From: Paramacrobiotus metropolitanus
Lineage: Eukaryota > Tardigrada > Eutardigrada > Parachela > Macrobiotidae
Assembly (NCBI RefSeq): GCF_019649055.1
Contig: NW_026570414.1
Span: 1-64,000, forward strand
Length of the DNA stretch: 64,000 nucleotides
Direction of reading: 5' to 3'
Numbering within the stretch: position 1 is the first letter of the stretch; each line of letters begins with the position of its first letter. Under the pieces are notes generated by a model, which was given only the letters and a program-made list of their open reading frames with translations, searched no databases and was not told where the DNA came from. Below, in pieces: positions 43,482 through 55,285 of this stretch. The position numbers were made by a program, and so were the translations under genes.

Positions 43482-44122
43482 GGGTATCGGAACAATTTCG
43501 GCTTTAGGGTCGGCTCTTTAGGAATATCAATAGCATTAATAGTTGGTTCCGATGCCACGGGTATCGGAACAATTTGTTCAATAGTATTCGGCTTTATAGA
43601 TTCAACAACTGTTGGTTCGACTACAATAGTGTGGATCCTACGGATCCATTGTAATTCATTATTACGGACACCATAGTTGGCACCGGCCAAGAAGTCCTGA
43701 CCTAATAGCACTTTAGTGTCGTCGACAGTCGGCTTAATATAGAAAGAATGGTTGATTAGTTCGCCAAATACTTTTACAGGTACCGTGCAGTAGTGGGTTA
43801 CTAAAAATCCGCACATACCACCGATTCCTCTAATGTTTAGCGGCTTAACTAACGGTAGTTTTTCTAGTTTTAATTCGTCGACGAACTCATTCGAGATGAG
43901 TGACGTCTCGGCTCCAGTATCGATCATAACCATAACGGTTGTGCCTACAATGCGTGCCCACACCATTAACGGTGGCGCCCGCTTCGGCTCTTTAGTTGAA
44001 TCGACTTTAGAATCATCAATATTGATTTCGTTTATAATCGGCTCATTTAGTTCGGTCGGTTCGGTGATTCGGATACCACTAATAGTTATTATTTCAGTAG
44101 TATCCGGCATTTCACCAGGCAA
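43373..44122 (-). CDS. Aspartic protease of LTR element (pro)
   Basis: A 249-codon frame with the retropepsin active site MIDTGAETSLIS at residue ~63-74 and the second structural signature LLGQDFLAGANYGV near residue 145. Cleaves Gag/Pol precursors. The frame is offset from gag by -1 and is open upstream of its first Met across the gag stop, so expression by -1 frameshifting in the overlap near 44,150 is plausible. At its 3' end it overlaps the RT frame; there, one frame repeats the phrase IVPIPVA found earlier in the other, which hints at an indel rather than programmed shifting. Confidence 0.85.
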   Translation of the reverse strand: MPGEMPDTTEIITISGIRITEPTELNEPIINEINIDDSKVDSTKEPKRAPPLMVWARIVGTTVMVMIDTGAETSLISNEFVDELKLEKLPLVKPLNIRGIGGMCGFLVTHYCTVPVKVFGELINHSFYIKPTVDDTKVLLGQDFLAGANYGVRNNELQWIRRIHTIVVEPTVVESIKPNTIEQIVPIPVASEPTINAIDIPKEPTLKPKLFRYPWQKPRAKGKLNYRRRESRLLSYGKSIKFLYPKYKN

Positions 44123-44142
44123 CCGGGGAGTACTGCCGGAAG

Positions 44143-46737
44143 TTACTCCCCGTTGTCGTTTTCCTGGCTACTTGCTGATGTCGCGTATTCATTTTGGTTC
44201 GGCGGCGGTGAACGTGACGTCGGCCTTGGACCGATCGGTCGGCCTTGGCCTTGGACACGCGGCTGTGAATTATTACGGGAACGGCTGCCATTAGGCGTGC
44301 TCGTTCCACTACCGGTTTGGCTTCGGCTCCGGAAATCCCGGGCATATCGGCGACCTCCGGTTACCGGGTCGTGATACGACAAATAGATTGGGTTTTCGGC
44401 TCGGGGCACGTCTTTAAACTGACATGCCTCAAAGTAGTGCCCGCAGACATCGCACTGCTGGCAGTACTCGACTACTCGACCATTTCTCATTTCCTTCTCC
44501 AAACGTGGGGCCCGATTAGTATTCTCGGGAATACGCCCGGCGTTCTCGGCCCACAGCTGGGAACGGTTCGACTGTTGATTATTGTTGTTATTGCCGGCTG
44601 GCCTAACATTGCTGTTATTAGCATTACTTGCCGGCCTAATATTACCAGTATCGTTGCCATTATTGGCTGATCGGTTTGGTCGGCGATTCCCCCCATTGAT
44701 AGGGCGCGGCGCGCTAGCAGCTGCTGCCGCATAACTCGCCGGCTTCGGCTGGGTCTGTACCGTTCGAACGGTCACAGAGTCGGCATCTTGGTTCTTACGT
44801 TTACTGCCGACCGGAATCACATACTTTTCGGGATTACTCGCCGTCAAGTAGCGAATCTTCTCTAGAAATTCTTCCGGCGTACGAGGGTCCATGCCCACGA
44901 TTTTGTCATGCAAAGTTGCATGCGGCTTAATGCCCTTCATTAGAAAGGTCACGAATTGATCCGGCGTACCGGCATACCCGGCCTTATCTCTCAGCGTCAT
45001 CATCGCCTGAAAGAAACTCTCAAGCGATTCCTGACCTGGTCGGTACATTCGGTTCGTGAGTTCGGACAACGCATTTACAGAGCGTCTGGTATCTCCGAAC
45101 CGCGCAACCAATTGGTTACGCCACTCCCGGTACGTAGTCGGCGTATTTGGGGACGTGAGCAGGCCGTTGTACCAGATAACCGCCTCATCCTTCAGGCAGT
45201 AGGCCAGTTCGGCTATCTTACGCTCATCGCTTACCCATCGGTTTTCTTTTGCGGCTTGCTCGAACTTGATAAGGAAACTATCAATATCTTCCTTACTGCC
45301 ATTATACGACGGCCTAGGAACTGGCTGTCGTATGGCATCGGCTAGATCGGCTTTCCTTAACGGACTATTGGTTCGGCTCGTTCGTTTACTTAATTTACGC
45401 AGTTCTTCCCGCAGGGCTTCACAAATTGCCTCTGCCTCCTTATGGGAAACCTGCTGTCGGCTGATATGTTCTACTGTCGGGGCCGGCTCCATGCGGGAGT
45501 GCATGGTTTCGGGCTGGCCAGCGCGCATCCGCGTAGGCGGCCGTTCTTCATAATCAATTTGGTTTTCGGCGGCAGCTATCATCTGCTGGTGCGTTGCCAA
45601 CAGGCGGTTGTACTTTTCGGCTAATATGTTAAATTCCGACCGGTATCTCTCACTCGACTCTTGCAGCGTAGAGATCGAGGCGAGTCGGTCGTTCGACTCT
45701 GTACTCAACTTCCCGTTCTCTTGTATAGCTTCAAGATATTGATTACGGAAGTTGGTCGACGAATCCTTTTCGGATTTTAGTTCGGCTTTTAGCTGTTTAA
45801 TTATATTATCTCGTTCGACGACTTTGGCTCCAAGCCCTACAGCGGCTTTATTCGCCTGATTATGGGCTCCCTTGGCAGTCCGTAACTGCTCATTTAAATT
45901 GTCTTGGTCGGCGGTCATATCGCAAATCGTTTGGTTACGCTTTGCGATAAGCTGTTCGGCTTTATCAAGTCGAACTCTGAGATCCGAAACTTGATTTTGC
46001 AGTTCTACTACTGTATCAGTAGCCTGCATTAAAAGGCTCATACGCGGCCCTTTTTCTGATGTCGGCTGAGTCGGCGGGAATTTTAGAACCGGCGTCAAGT
46101 CCTTCCCTAAAACCTTATCAATAAGGCTCGGGCTGGAGTGCGCCTTCGGCATCAACGGTACTACCGTTGTCGGCTCGTCCTCATCCTCATCCGAGGAGTC
46201 GGTCGACTCTTTAGACCCCGGTTCGCCAATGTTAATCAGCGATACCGACGATTCAGTCGACGTTGTCGACTCTGTTACACTGTCGACCCTTTCTACACTC
46301 GGTTGTGTTTCGACTTCAATCATAGCCTCGTTTAGATCCTTAGGGACCATCGGCGAGGCCGGCTGTTCTACCGCTTCAGGTACCGGTAGATCGGCTAATG
46401 GTGCTCTTTTCGGCTTTCTTTTATTGGTTTGTAGTACTTGATGTACTACTTCTTCACCACCGGCTACAATTTGTTTCGCTTTCCCGCGAGTAACATTGCG
46501 GGTTGCGTTATCATTAGTTTCTGTATTTTTCGGCTGATTTCGAATTAATCGATCGGCAGTTCGTAAAAGATTATTAGCGAACTGCTTCGCTTTATTCACT
46601 GGTGTTCGCTCCATATCGGCGATATTATTGAAATGCAACCGGTAATTATAACGATTATACTCTAATAACTGATACGGCAAATTTAGAGGTAACTCACTTT
46701 CAACTTCCCACGAATGGGTCGGCGAAAAATCGACCAA
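44143..46737 (-). CDS. Gag polyprotein of LTR element, 864 aa, with long coiled coil
   Basis: An intact 864-codon frame. Residues ~1-45 may be upstream of the true start; a second Met (MERTPVNKAK) begins at ~42. Residues ~130-230 are acidic Ser/Thr-rich. Residues ~232-395 form a long heptad-rich coiled coil (VVELQNQVSDLRVRLDKAEQ...). Residues ~470-630 match the retrotransposon gag capsid family (DSFLIKFEQAAKENRW; AVIWYNGLL; YREWRNQLVARFGD; ESLESFFQAMMTLRDKAGY). A single CCHC zinc knuckle (C-x2-C-x4-H-x4-C, CQQCDVCGHYFEAC) lies near 760, followed by an Arg/Gly/Ser-rich tail. Forms the particle and binds RNA. The coiled coil N-terminal to capsid makes this Gag unusually long. Confidence 0.88.
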   Translation of the reverse strand: MVDFSPTHSWEVESELPLNLPYQLLEYNRYNYRLHFNNIADMERTPVNKAKQFANNLLRTADRLIRNQPKNTETNDNATRNVTRGKAKQIVAGGEEVVHQVLQTNKRKPKRAPLADLPVPEAVEQPASPMVPKDLNEAMIEVETQPSVERVDSVTESTTSTESSVSLINIGEPGSKESTDSSDEDEDEPTTVVPLMPKAHSSPSLIDKVLGKDLTPVLKFPPTQPTSEKGPRMSLLMQATDTVVELQNQVSDLRVRLDKAEQLIAKRNQTICDMTADQDNLNEQLRTAKGAHNQANKAAVGLGAKVVERDNIIKQLKAELKSEKDSSTNFRNQYLEAIQENGKLSTESNDRLASISTLQESSERYRSEFNILAEKYNRLLATHQQMIAAAENQIDYEERPPTRMRAGQPETMHSRMEPAPTVEHISRQQVSHKEAEAICEALREELRKLSKRTSRTNSPLRKADLADAIRQPVPRPSYNGSKEDIDSFLIKFEQAAKENRWVSDERKIAELAYCLKDEAVIWYNGLLTSPNTPTTYREWRNQLVARFGDTRRSVNALSELTNRMYRPGQESLESFFQAMMTLRDKAGYAGTPDQFVTFLMKGIKPHATLHDKIVGMDPRTPEEFLEKIRYLTASNPEKYVIPVGSKRKNQDADSVTVRTVQTQPKPASYAAAAASAPRPINGGNRRPNRSANNGNDTGNIRPASNANNSNVRPAGNNNNNQQSNRSQLWAENAGRIPENTNRAPRLEKEMRNGRVVEYCQQCDVCGHYFEACQFKDVPRAENPIYLSYHDPVTGGRRYARDFRSRSQTGSGTSTPNGSRSRNNSQPRVQGQGRPIGPRPTSRSPPPNQNEYATSASSQENDNGE

Positions 46738-48651
46738 ATCGCAAAACGATTTTCGATTTAAATGAAAAGAGTATAAACGGTAAATTGCGGCGGTCGTTAT
46801 TGTAATTAATACTTGATGACACTACTGACACCCTATACTTCTGACTGGTACAATCGGCACTCCATAGATCTCAATATTTCAGTTATTGAAATAATTCAAT
46901 AAGTGAACGGCGATTAATCAAGTCAATAGTAATTATAGACTAATTACTCGGTAACTTTCGGCTTTTGCATTCAATCAGTCTCCAGTTGGGAGGCTGATGA
47001 ACCTTCTACACTATCCGGCTAATCGGGCCTAGATGGCCTTTGAAATTTCGAGATTAAATCTACAATGTAGATTCGGCTAATACAGTGGAAATATGGGTTA
47101 TTAAATCCCAATATTTTCACTGAAACTATTCGGTGGAAATTTATTCGCGGTTCATCGCAATTTCAATGGTTAATCGGCTAATGTATGATTTACAGATTTG
47201 CTGTAATATCGATTTCAAAACTACACGGTGATCGCTCGACTTTAATTACAGTAAGCACTGTAATATCGATATGCACGATAACGGAAATTATGGTTCGACA
47301 CGGAAAGGCGAACTTCCGTATTTTGGCAGTTTTATCGGCAATATTTTACGGATAAATTCTTATAAATTTATCCCTAAAAAAGTATATTTCGGCTTTAATT
47401 ACTGCGGCGAGAATTACAGATAAACTGTAATCCTGATTGTGCAAAACGAATAATATCCGTTACATAGCATGGGAAAGTAGTTTCCATGTTTCGACAAAGA
47501 AATACGGCGTAATTCCTTCGATAAATTCTCACGAATCTATCTCAATAATTATAGTAAACAAATTCGTAAAAACGAAGATGATCGGCTACAGCTTTTAGCT
47601 GAATTTCGACTTAATTTCCTAATGGAAATTAACGGCAATATCGCTTTTTTGCGATTAAATTGGATGAATGCGGTAACTCCGTATTTCGGCAAGAATTTTC
47701 GAAAATTCTACAACCTTCCTTGCGGAAAATTGTACGGCTAAATAGGTCTGAAAACCTAATTTATTTCTGCGATAAAGCAGAACGGCCTACTGTGGCAGGA
47801 TTCACGAAGAACTCACCACAACACGGTAGAAAACGACGATAAAGTACAGTAGCTTCTAGAGCTACTGTACACGGTGAAATTTTAAATAATTCTAGAGCGT
47901 ATGTCTCTAGAATTACTCGGAAAAATTCTAGAAAGATTCTAGAGATATTCTAGAGTCTTTAAATGATCGAAAGCGACAGTAAATTGCGAAAACGACATAA
48001 ATAAATCGACCGTGAAATGTTGACACATTCACGGTAAACGGCGATTAAATACGGTAGCTTTTAACAGCTCCCGTTCGATGATAGAATTATAAAACTCTAG
48101 AGAAAACCTCTAGAGTTATCGGCAAAAGTTTCTAGAATGATTCTAGAGTTTATCGGCTGATAGTTTGCTATTGCAAACACGGCTTACCTGCACTGACACG
48201 ACGTGACGAGTACGGCGCGGTGCTTTCGGTGCTTGCTTGCTTTCCGACGGTCGTCTGGAATGCAGAATCTCGAGTCCGCCTTGCTGCTCCCTTGCAGAAG
48301 AATGGCCAATGTGTGGTCGTTCCTCCGATGTGTAGAGGAGTCAGCTATCGGTTGATGGCGAAGGAAAATCAGCTCCGGTCCTCCGCGATGTGTCGGTTGA
48401 CGTTGCTGATGCCTTCCGGGTTTTTGGTACGGCTCAACTCCACACTGCGCTGTAGTGAGAGTGCGGAATCCGGTTGACCGTACAGGAAAATCGGCAAGTG
48501 CGCGCAGTTAATGACGCAAACACGGTGGCAATTTCAAATTAAATTGAAATAATCGGCTAAATGCGGCGCGCAAGGCAAAATGCCTGCCGACCGTAAAAGA
48601 AAATCCACTAGTCAGTACAGGGATACGGGAATCGAACTAGCATCTCCACCA
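46738..48651 (-). other. 5' leader of LTR element
   Basis: About 1.9 kb between the 5' LTR and gag without a long ORF. It begins (minus strand) with TGGTGGAGATGC directly against the LTR, the expected primer-binding position. The segment is AT-rich but carries cggc/tcggct words roughly every 70 bp, and has several tctagaat and ctagag blocks at 47,850-48,150 that are partly self-complementary and could form packaging stem-loops. Confidence 0.55.
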
Positions 48652-48964
48652 TGAAAGTGGCCTGCAGCTGCCACACAGAAATGTGCCTCTACGCGGCCAC
48701 AACCAAAATGATCTTTATTGTGAAATGAAAAGAAACAATAAAGGCACGATGCCCGAACAAATGCTCTATATCCCGGAAGGGAAATACGACGGCAAAGACC
48801 ACCACAAAGGCGAGACTGGGACAAATCTGGAATTTATTCCAGATTTGGAAGCGTGCAAAAAACCAACTGAAAATGCAAAGCCTATCAAACACGGCAGAAT
48901 CGGTGCTGCCCCAAAGCCCAAACGTAACCACACCATCCTGGGCGGTGGCACCGATCGCCTAGCA
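48652..48964 (-). repeat. 5' LTR, 313 bp
   Basis: Matches 36,375-36,687. Followed on the plus strand by caat, the second half of the 4-bp target duplication. Confidence 0.93.
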
Positions 48965-50156
48965 CAATCTACGACCCCAAACTTGTAAGTAAACTAACCA
49001 CGGTCCCGTCACTGGCTCTAAATTCAGAAAAATTTCATATATTGCGTTTTTTAGAATGAGGTATATTGGAATAATAAGCGTGAAAAATTATTCTTTATAT
49101 AATTCTCTTTACAATTATTCTAATTATTTATCTCAGTCGTATTATTACAGTCATCTTTTTAACTTTGAAATTCTACAACTAGCTGGAGACTCAAACGTAA
49201 AAAAGGGCTTATCAAAGGGCTTATCAAAACTTTTTTGAAACCATTTACCACTTATGGCCAATCTATATACGATTTAATCTATCTATTTAATCTCGTATCG
49301 CATAAACAATTTTTCAAAAATTGTATTCGCCGAAAAGGTTAAATCGTGAATTAAGAGATAATTGTCTTGGAATAAAGACGTAGCGATACAGACGTAGCGA
49401 TACGTAGCGATCTATAGATACCGGCGGTGCTATAGATTCATTACCAATTTACCGCTACCTCCACTTGTTGTAGCAGTTAAGGAAATTATTGTTAAATTAA
49501 CGTTCTAATTTAACATGGTCTCATATTATTATCGATGTTGCGTTTATTCCATAAATTATTATTTCTAATATTTTTATTTAGGTTTTTTAAGAATTATTAG
49601 TGCGGGGCCGATGTGACAAAAAAGTCCCATTTTCTTGGACATAGAGGACCTTCGCTTCGTTTGTGTCGATTACATTTTGAACGGTAAGATAGTATGAATA
49701 TAAAGACAATAAAGACATAAAGTGACTGTTTGCAGTTTCAATTTTCAATCGAATTTTTGGATTTTTCGAAGGCGTGGACTATGTTCATCCATAAACTTAA
49801 ATTCTTTAAATACTTCGGAAATATAAAATAAGCACAACATGCAGTTCTGACTTTTGAGGGAAATTATCGACGGGCTCGAAGTTTACTGTACTTACTGCAA
49901 TGTCAGTAAACAGATTAATCGATGACGCAATGCGCAATTAACTAACTTTGCGCAGTTAACTAACTTTGATACAGTAACTTAAAAAAATTCTGGAAACGTA
50001 TGCGATACCAAAAATATTTTCCCAAGATCAAATACTCAATACTTTGACATGTGCCTAAATTTTTTAGTAACATTCGAAACCGAACGTTTGAGTCTCCAAT
50101 TATTTGTAAAATGTCAAAGTTAAAAAGATGCAAATAATGCGATTAAAATAAAGAAT
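48965..50156. other. Spacer between the two LTR elements
   Basis: AT-rich, no gene seen. A short direct repeat (gacgtagcgatac, twice near 49,377-49,405) and a doubled aagggcttatcaaa (49,202-49,225) are the only structures noticed. Confidence 0.5.
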
Positions 50157-50709
50157 TGTTGCGCGAGTATATAGCGCAAGCGTGTTCTGTGGGTCATGAG
50201 CAGCATGCATCATGAATCACATACATATTCATCATCATAACGGGCGTGCTTTAAATGGATACAGTTGCGGATGCGGTTGAATGCGGTTGGTTGTTGTGGT
50301 TGATTGCAGGATAGTTTGTTGTTGTGAGCAAGTCAAAGGTTGTGGTTTGACGATAACAAGCAAATGATTGAGCGTGAAGAAAGGAATGAATCATTGTGTA
50401 AACCAATAGTGTGTCTTTGTTGTCTGCAATGTTTTATCTCTCGTAACATGTATTAAGTGCCTGGCTAAAAAAAGTAGTGTGCGATGAAGTTGTCAAATGA
50501 TTTAGTACATCTCCATCCAGCCTCGGAACAACTTCTCTTGGAATATCTGCCTTTATCTTTGCATGCCATTTTGTTAGCATTCGAGTTGTTGTCTGCTAAT
50601 CTGCATTAAAGGTCATCGGGTCGGATCAGCCGCTGTTGTTTATCGTTGTAGTTAGTGGTAGAGAAAGGTCATATCCACCGAGTCGATCAGCACCTTTAGT
50701 TACGCGACA
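50157..50709 (+). repeat. 5' LTR of second element
   Basis: 553 bp; matches 56,730-57,281 apart from one A in a run near 50,467. Contains gagtatatagcgc near its start, which could serve as TATA region. Confidence 0.92.
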
Positions 50710-51811
50710 TGGAGGGCATGTGTGCGTAGCAAGTAAAGGTAGCTGAAGGTGTGGAGCTGCGAGGGAAGGTCAAGTTCAGTAGTGGTGAGGTTATAACCAC
50801 TGCAAGTGTTTCAGAGTGAGCTGATGTGCTGTTAGCAGCAGTGAGTGCACTGCTGCAAGTGACAATGTATTAGTAGTGGTGAGTGCAATACCACTACGAG
50901 TGCTAATTGTGCGGCGACAGTGAGAGTTATTCTGGTGCTATATTTGCTGATTGATATTGTGCCATTGTGGACGCTGTGAGACGAGCGACGAGTGCGGATT
51001 GTGAAAGGTCACAAGTGTCGCTTACAGCAAGCCACACGTTGTATGAGCGAGTGGGAGAGCGATATCAAGTGTGTTGGAGCGGAAGCGGGTGCAGGTGGCC
51101 GACAACTAACGGGAGCAACATAACGGCCTTCCTCTGTAAGTCGTATGGCAACTTATCATTTTTGCTTTCTCTTCGTGGGTCCTTTTGTTCATGACATAGT
51201 TTAAACAGGATAAGTTAATAACGATTTGCAGTTGCTTTCAGTTTGTTTTTTTAAAATAAAGTTTGTGTCAAAAAATAGTCATTTCGTTGACTTCGGATGA
51301 ATGTTTGTTATTAACTGGTTAATCATGAAAATTGATCTTATGATTAAGTTGACCTTAGAAGATAGTCCTAATATTACTAGAATCGTAAATCATCAGCTTA
51401 CTGTAAGGGATTTCGATCATTTTAACAGTGTGTGCTCTAGATTGTTTGCGAATTTTCCCTGTATTCTTTCGATTTCTTTTGCATGTAAAATATACGGCGT
51501 ATATGGTGAGACCCGCTTGGAGGGAAATATTTATAAGCAGGACCAGCAGAGTAGAAACAGTAATACTTAAGTACGTATTTAGGTACATTTCGATGCCGTC
51601 TTTTCATACCATTAATTTTCGAAAAAAACTGAATTAACTCTTAAATATCTCGATTTGTAGAATAATTAAGTTTTTTATCTGCGCAAGTCAAAAGTCCTGC
51701 TGACGTACCAGAAAGAGCGAATATGTAAATCGTCGTAACCGATCGTTTTAACATGCCCCTTTAAAATGCGATTCTTGAATTTTTTGTTGCTGATGTTAAA
51801 AAAATCTCTGA

Positions 51812-52400
51812 TTGCATAAATTTAAGTTTAAAAAAGTGCTTGTACGTAAGATGGCAGGAATTCGCCTTAGAGATTTACCAGTATTTGGTGGACAGTCCAC
51901 TGAATCTGCAGAAGATTTTAGGGACAGGTTTGACAGAATTAAGAACTATTTTTCGTGGAGCGATGAACAGTCTTTGGTGCATTTCGGTTTGTGCTTGACA
52001 AATGCTGCCTTAAAATGGTTCAAGAACAGCGAATCCAAACTTAAAAAATTTTGCGACGCAAAGCAGGAATTTTTAAAAATCTTCGGTAGAAATCTGTTAG
52101 ACTTAGATGTCAGTAATTCATGTCAAAAAATTCCGTTGTTGACGAACCCTTGACGTACGTATACGTTGTTCGGATTACAATGCTGCAACCCATGTCAGCG
52201 CTGGAGAAGAAGAAAAGGTCAGAATTCTTTTCCAAAATTTGCCGATGCAGCTCAAAGCAGATATGATACAAAATCGTCCCAAAACAGTCGAGTCATTTAC
52301 TGAAAGGTTGCACGAAATTCGCAAGAAGTGTCAATATCTAACGGCTGACAGAGATGAGCCAGACGATGGTAAAATTTTTCCACTTTCTAAAATGTTTTGA
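51812..52400 (+). pseudogene. Gag fragment of second LTR element
   Basis: From 51,812 to 52,153 a frame encodes a retrotransposon-gag capsid start: DLPVFGGQSTESAEDFRDRF, SLVHFGLCLTNAALKWFKNS and KQEFLKIFGRNLL. After a stop at 52,153, the remainder of the domain continues in another frame (EEEKVRILFQNLP, VESFTERLHEIRKKCQYL) to about 52,350. A frameshift or a small lost segment near 52,100-52,170 separates the halves. No zinc knuckle, protease or RT follows, so only the capsid region survives. Confidence 0.7.
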
Positions 52401-54900
52401 CTGATTGCCGTAAGTTTTCAGTAAGTGTTTAACTTCATTTGGTTCCAAAAAAAATGTTTGAATAGAACAAAACCTATTATTAATCCCAATAGATACTAAT
52501 AAATAAATATCAGTCTAATTATGAATCAACCTACTTATGCAGTCACCGTTATTTTGAGGACGGTTAAAATTATAGGTACACTGCTGAAACCAGAGAGTAA
52601 ACTGTGTCTGTACTTCTTAGCGCTGTAAATAGTACAACTGTTTTGCCTAATTCAAACACTTTTGCTGCTTTGAGTCAAAGTATTTTCTACGTAGACGTTT
52701 TAAGAAGTGCGTTTCACTGAATCAGCAGTTGCTTGTGGTCAACGGAATTGTTGTCAAAATTTATTAAAACAATAACAATTATTAATTAAATTTTTGCACA
52801 TCGTGTCCAAAAAATTAAAAGGTATTGCTCCATTCGCCATCCTGAAGAAAATGTGCATTTTGAACCGTACCGCTGCAGTAAACAAAATCTTTGACAGCGT
52901 ATCAGCCGTCTGGGAGGACTTTGTGGCAACGAATTACAATTTATTTTTTGAATAGCGGAATCCTTTCGGGAATTTAGTAGAATACTTTCGAGTTGTGCAA
53001 CGAAGTTGTAAAGAGAAATAAATGAAGAGGTTGAAAGAGAAAGATGAATAAATGGGTCAATATTTTGAGCACACTTTTATTGTTGTTCCAGCTTGCGCAA
53101 GCACTGTCGCTTGGATAACAACATATCAAAAAATTTGAGAACATTTTCACATCGTTTTTTTAAGATATCATCATGTTTTGGTACCTTTTGTCTGCTCAGG
53201 TAAAATATCCACCATGCGTTGTGTCTTACACTAGAACGCTTTAATAACATGAATGGCAATTACTTATGCACTGGGACGCCTCTGCATATGTTCGGGTTAT
53301 TCATGAAAAAATCGGCAGACAATTTTCCACAACAAATATTCTTGTGTGCAAGCTTGCCGGCAGCCCACTCAAGAAAATTGTTTCATAGCGGCAGTAGAAA
53401 AATTAAAAAAAAAAGAAGAGAAGAATTTGGTGCTCAGGGTTCAGATTACAGTACATTAGTATATAAATTCCAAAATATTGTCGCTCATTCGGCTAAAAGA
53501 TCCTATCTTATTACGCAGTAAAAAAAAGCGATTCAAAATCAGCGTATGGATTATTTCTAAATTCTGTATGAAAACACCAGTTCGCAAATTTGGTGCACTG
53601 CAATAAAAAAAAAAGCGCAAAGTAATTAGCGGAAATTGGAAATTGAAAAAATCATGTTCATTAAATTGCACGTAGTCGGGACCACGATTTGTTTTTTTCT
53701 GATCGGATAATTATCTGATAAAATGCGGCATTTCTTTGTACGTTTACGTTGGTTGCGTTGTGCTCGTTTATTTAGGCTTTAGCTATTGAAGGTAAAATAT
53801 TGTTGCATAATTTTCTGACCATCGAAACGTTTAAAACAGAGAAGCTAAAAATATTAATAGCTACCTTTCATCGCTGCCATCACCCATTAAAGCTCAATGC
53901 ACTAGTTGCATATGATTCCTCATGTATGCTTGATTTCTATTGTCGCACCCGAACCACACCCCATTGTTAAGTACGCTCTAAATCATATCATATTGCTCTG
54001 CGCTTATTAACGTAAAATATTGGTCTCAATATTCAGTACATCGGCAGCACTTGACTTTCCTTTTTCACTTTCTTCCTGTTACTTGCTGGTCAAGATGCAA
54101 TAAAAATGCAAAATAAAATCTACTTTCCGCCGTAATACTTTTATATGCTTTCATAAGCTTTACGCTGCATTAAATATATTATATTTTTATATAATCAGTG
54201 TTTGAATAATTGTCTACCTCAGCTGTACAGTTGTTAGTAATGGGAATTATCGGGATCTGTATTATTACTGAATTTTGTAGAGTACAACGTGCAATATTCA
54301 CTACGTAAACTCGTATCTTTATTTTCATACAATCCTACCGTCCAAAACGTAATCAATTTTGTTTTTTATGGATTCGTCAAAGTGTGGTCATCAAACTTCG
54401 TCTTAAAAAAATCAATATTTTCCTGACCAACTTATCCTGAATTTTAATTTTTTTTAAAAAACGTTCTGGTCAGAAAATTGTAGGAGTTGGTTCTAAGTAT
54501 GGCGAAACGCAAGTGCAGTACCAAGAATACTTTACCATTGTGAAGCACCGTATGTAAAAAGTACATACGGTACTGTAACCATGGATATAGATCTGTAAGT
54601 ACACTTTGGTCAGTACAGCAGTTAGGGTAATGTGGATTTTTATGTAGTTCAAATTCTAAACAACCGGACGACTGCCGGAACAGTCTATAAATTAAAACCT
54701 GACCTTTCCAATACAAACGTGCCGAGCGGGAAAGCGCGAGGCTTACCTTGTACTAACAATCATTATGCTTATGATACTCGTACAGATTGCGCAATGCGCA
54801 AATGATACTCGTACCAATAATAAGTCTAGGAAATATTAGTTCTCAGTGTGAAGGTCTAGTAATGGTGTAATTATTATGTGAGTAGGTGAATGTTATACTT
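52400..54900. other. Non-coding interior of second LTR element
   Basis: About 2.5 kb of AT-rich sequence where pol would be expected. No motif of protease, reverse transcriptase, RNase H or integrase was found on either strand. A small hairpin (ccgtatgtaaaaagtacatacgg) lies at 54,549-54,571. Probably unrelated filler captured after pol was lost. Confidence 0.6.
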
Positions 54901-55285
54901 GCGTGTGAGGTACTTTGTAGAAGAACTTGTCAGCGGAACAGCCTACGCCAACGGGAAAGCCGGCTAACAAGATTCTGCACAGTCCGCGGTTTAAACGTTT
55001 CATTCAGCAGCGCCCTAGCCGGAAGAAGCTGCACAGCTGTTTTGTCGCACCAGCGCACAGCCAACTAGCGAGACCAGACGGAAGGAGTATCTACAGGCGG
55101 TGCCAGCGGAAGTAGTGCTGCTGCGGTGTCCACGTCTAGTGCGAGTTGCAGCACTAAAGAGACGTGAGCCAGTGCAAGTAACAGCAAGCGCGGGATATTG
55201 AGTGCCGTGATTGGTTCGAGTAAGAGCGCTGATAAAACTTGACTTGTGCGAGTGCTGGTGCAGGTGCGGTATCCTTTAAAATTGT

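Larger units (their letters stand above)
36375..48964 (-). mobile_element. 12.6-kb Ty3/gypsy-type LTR retrotransposon with large 3' ORF
   Basis: Direct 313-bp LTRs at 36,375-36,687 and 48,652-48,964, starting TG and ending CA, are flanked by the 4-bp duplication CAAT (36,371-36,374 and 48,965-48,968). Sense strand is minus. A primer-binding-like TGGTGGAGATGC abuts the 5' LTR with no gap. Order from 5': 1.9-kb leader, gag with coiled coil and CCHC knuckle, aspartic protease, reverse transcriptase, truncated RNase H/integrase, ~0.9 kb spacer, unrecognised 827+193 codon ORF, 3' LTR. PR-RT-(RH)-IN order places it in Ty3/gypsy. I see no convincing polypurine tract before the 3' LTR. LTRs look identical, so insertion is recent, yet pol is defective. 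Confidence 0.9.

Noticed and set aside
48620-48651. tRNA gene beside the LTR (gttcgattcc motif)
   Set aside because: Only a T-arm-like antisense stretch is present and no cloverleaf forms; a primer-binding site explains it better.
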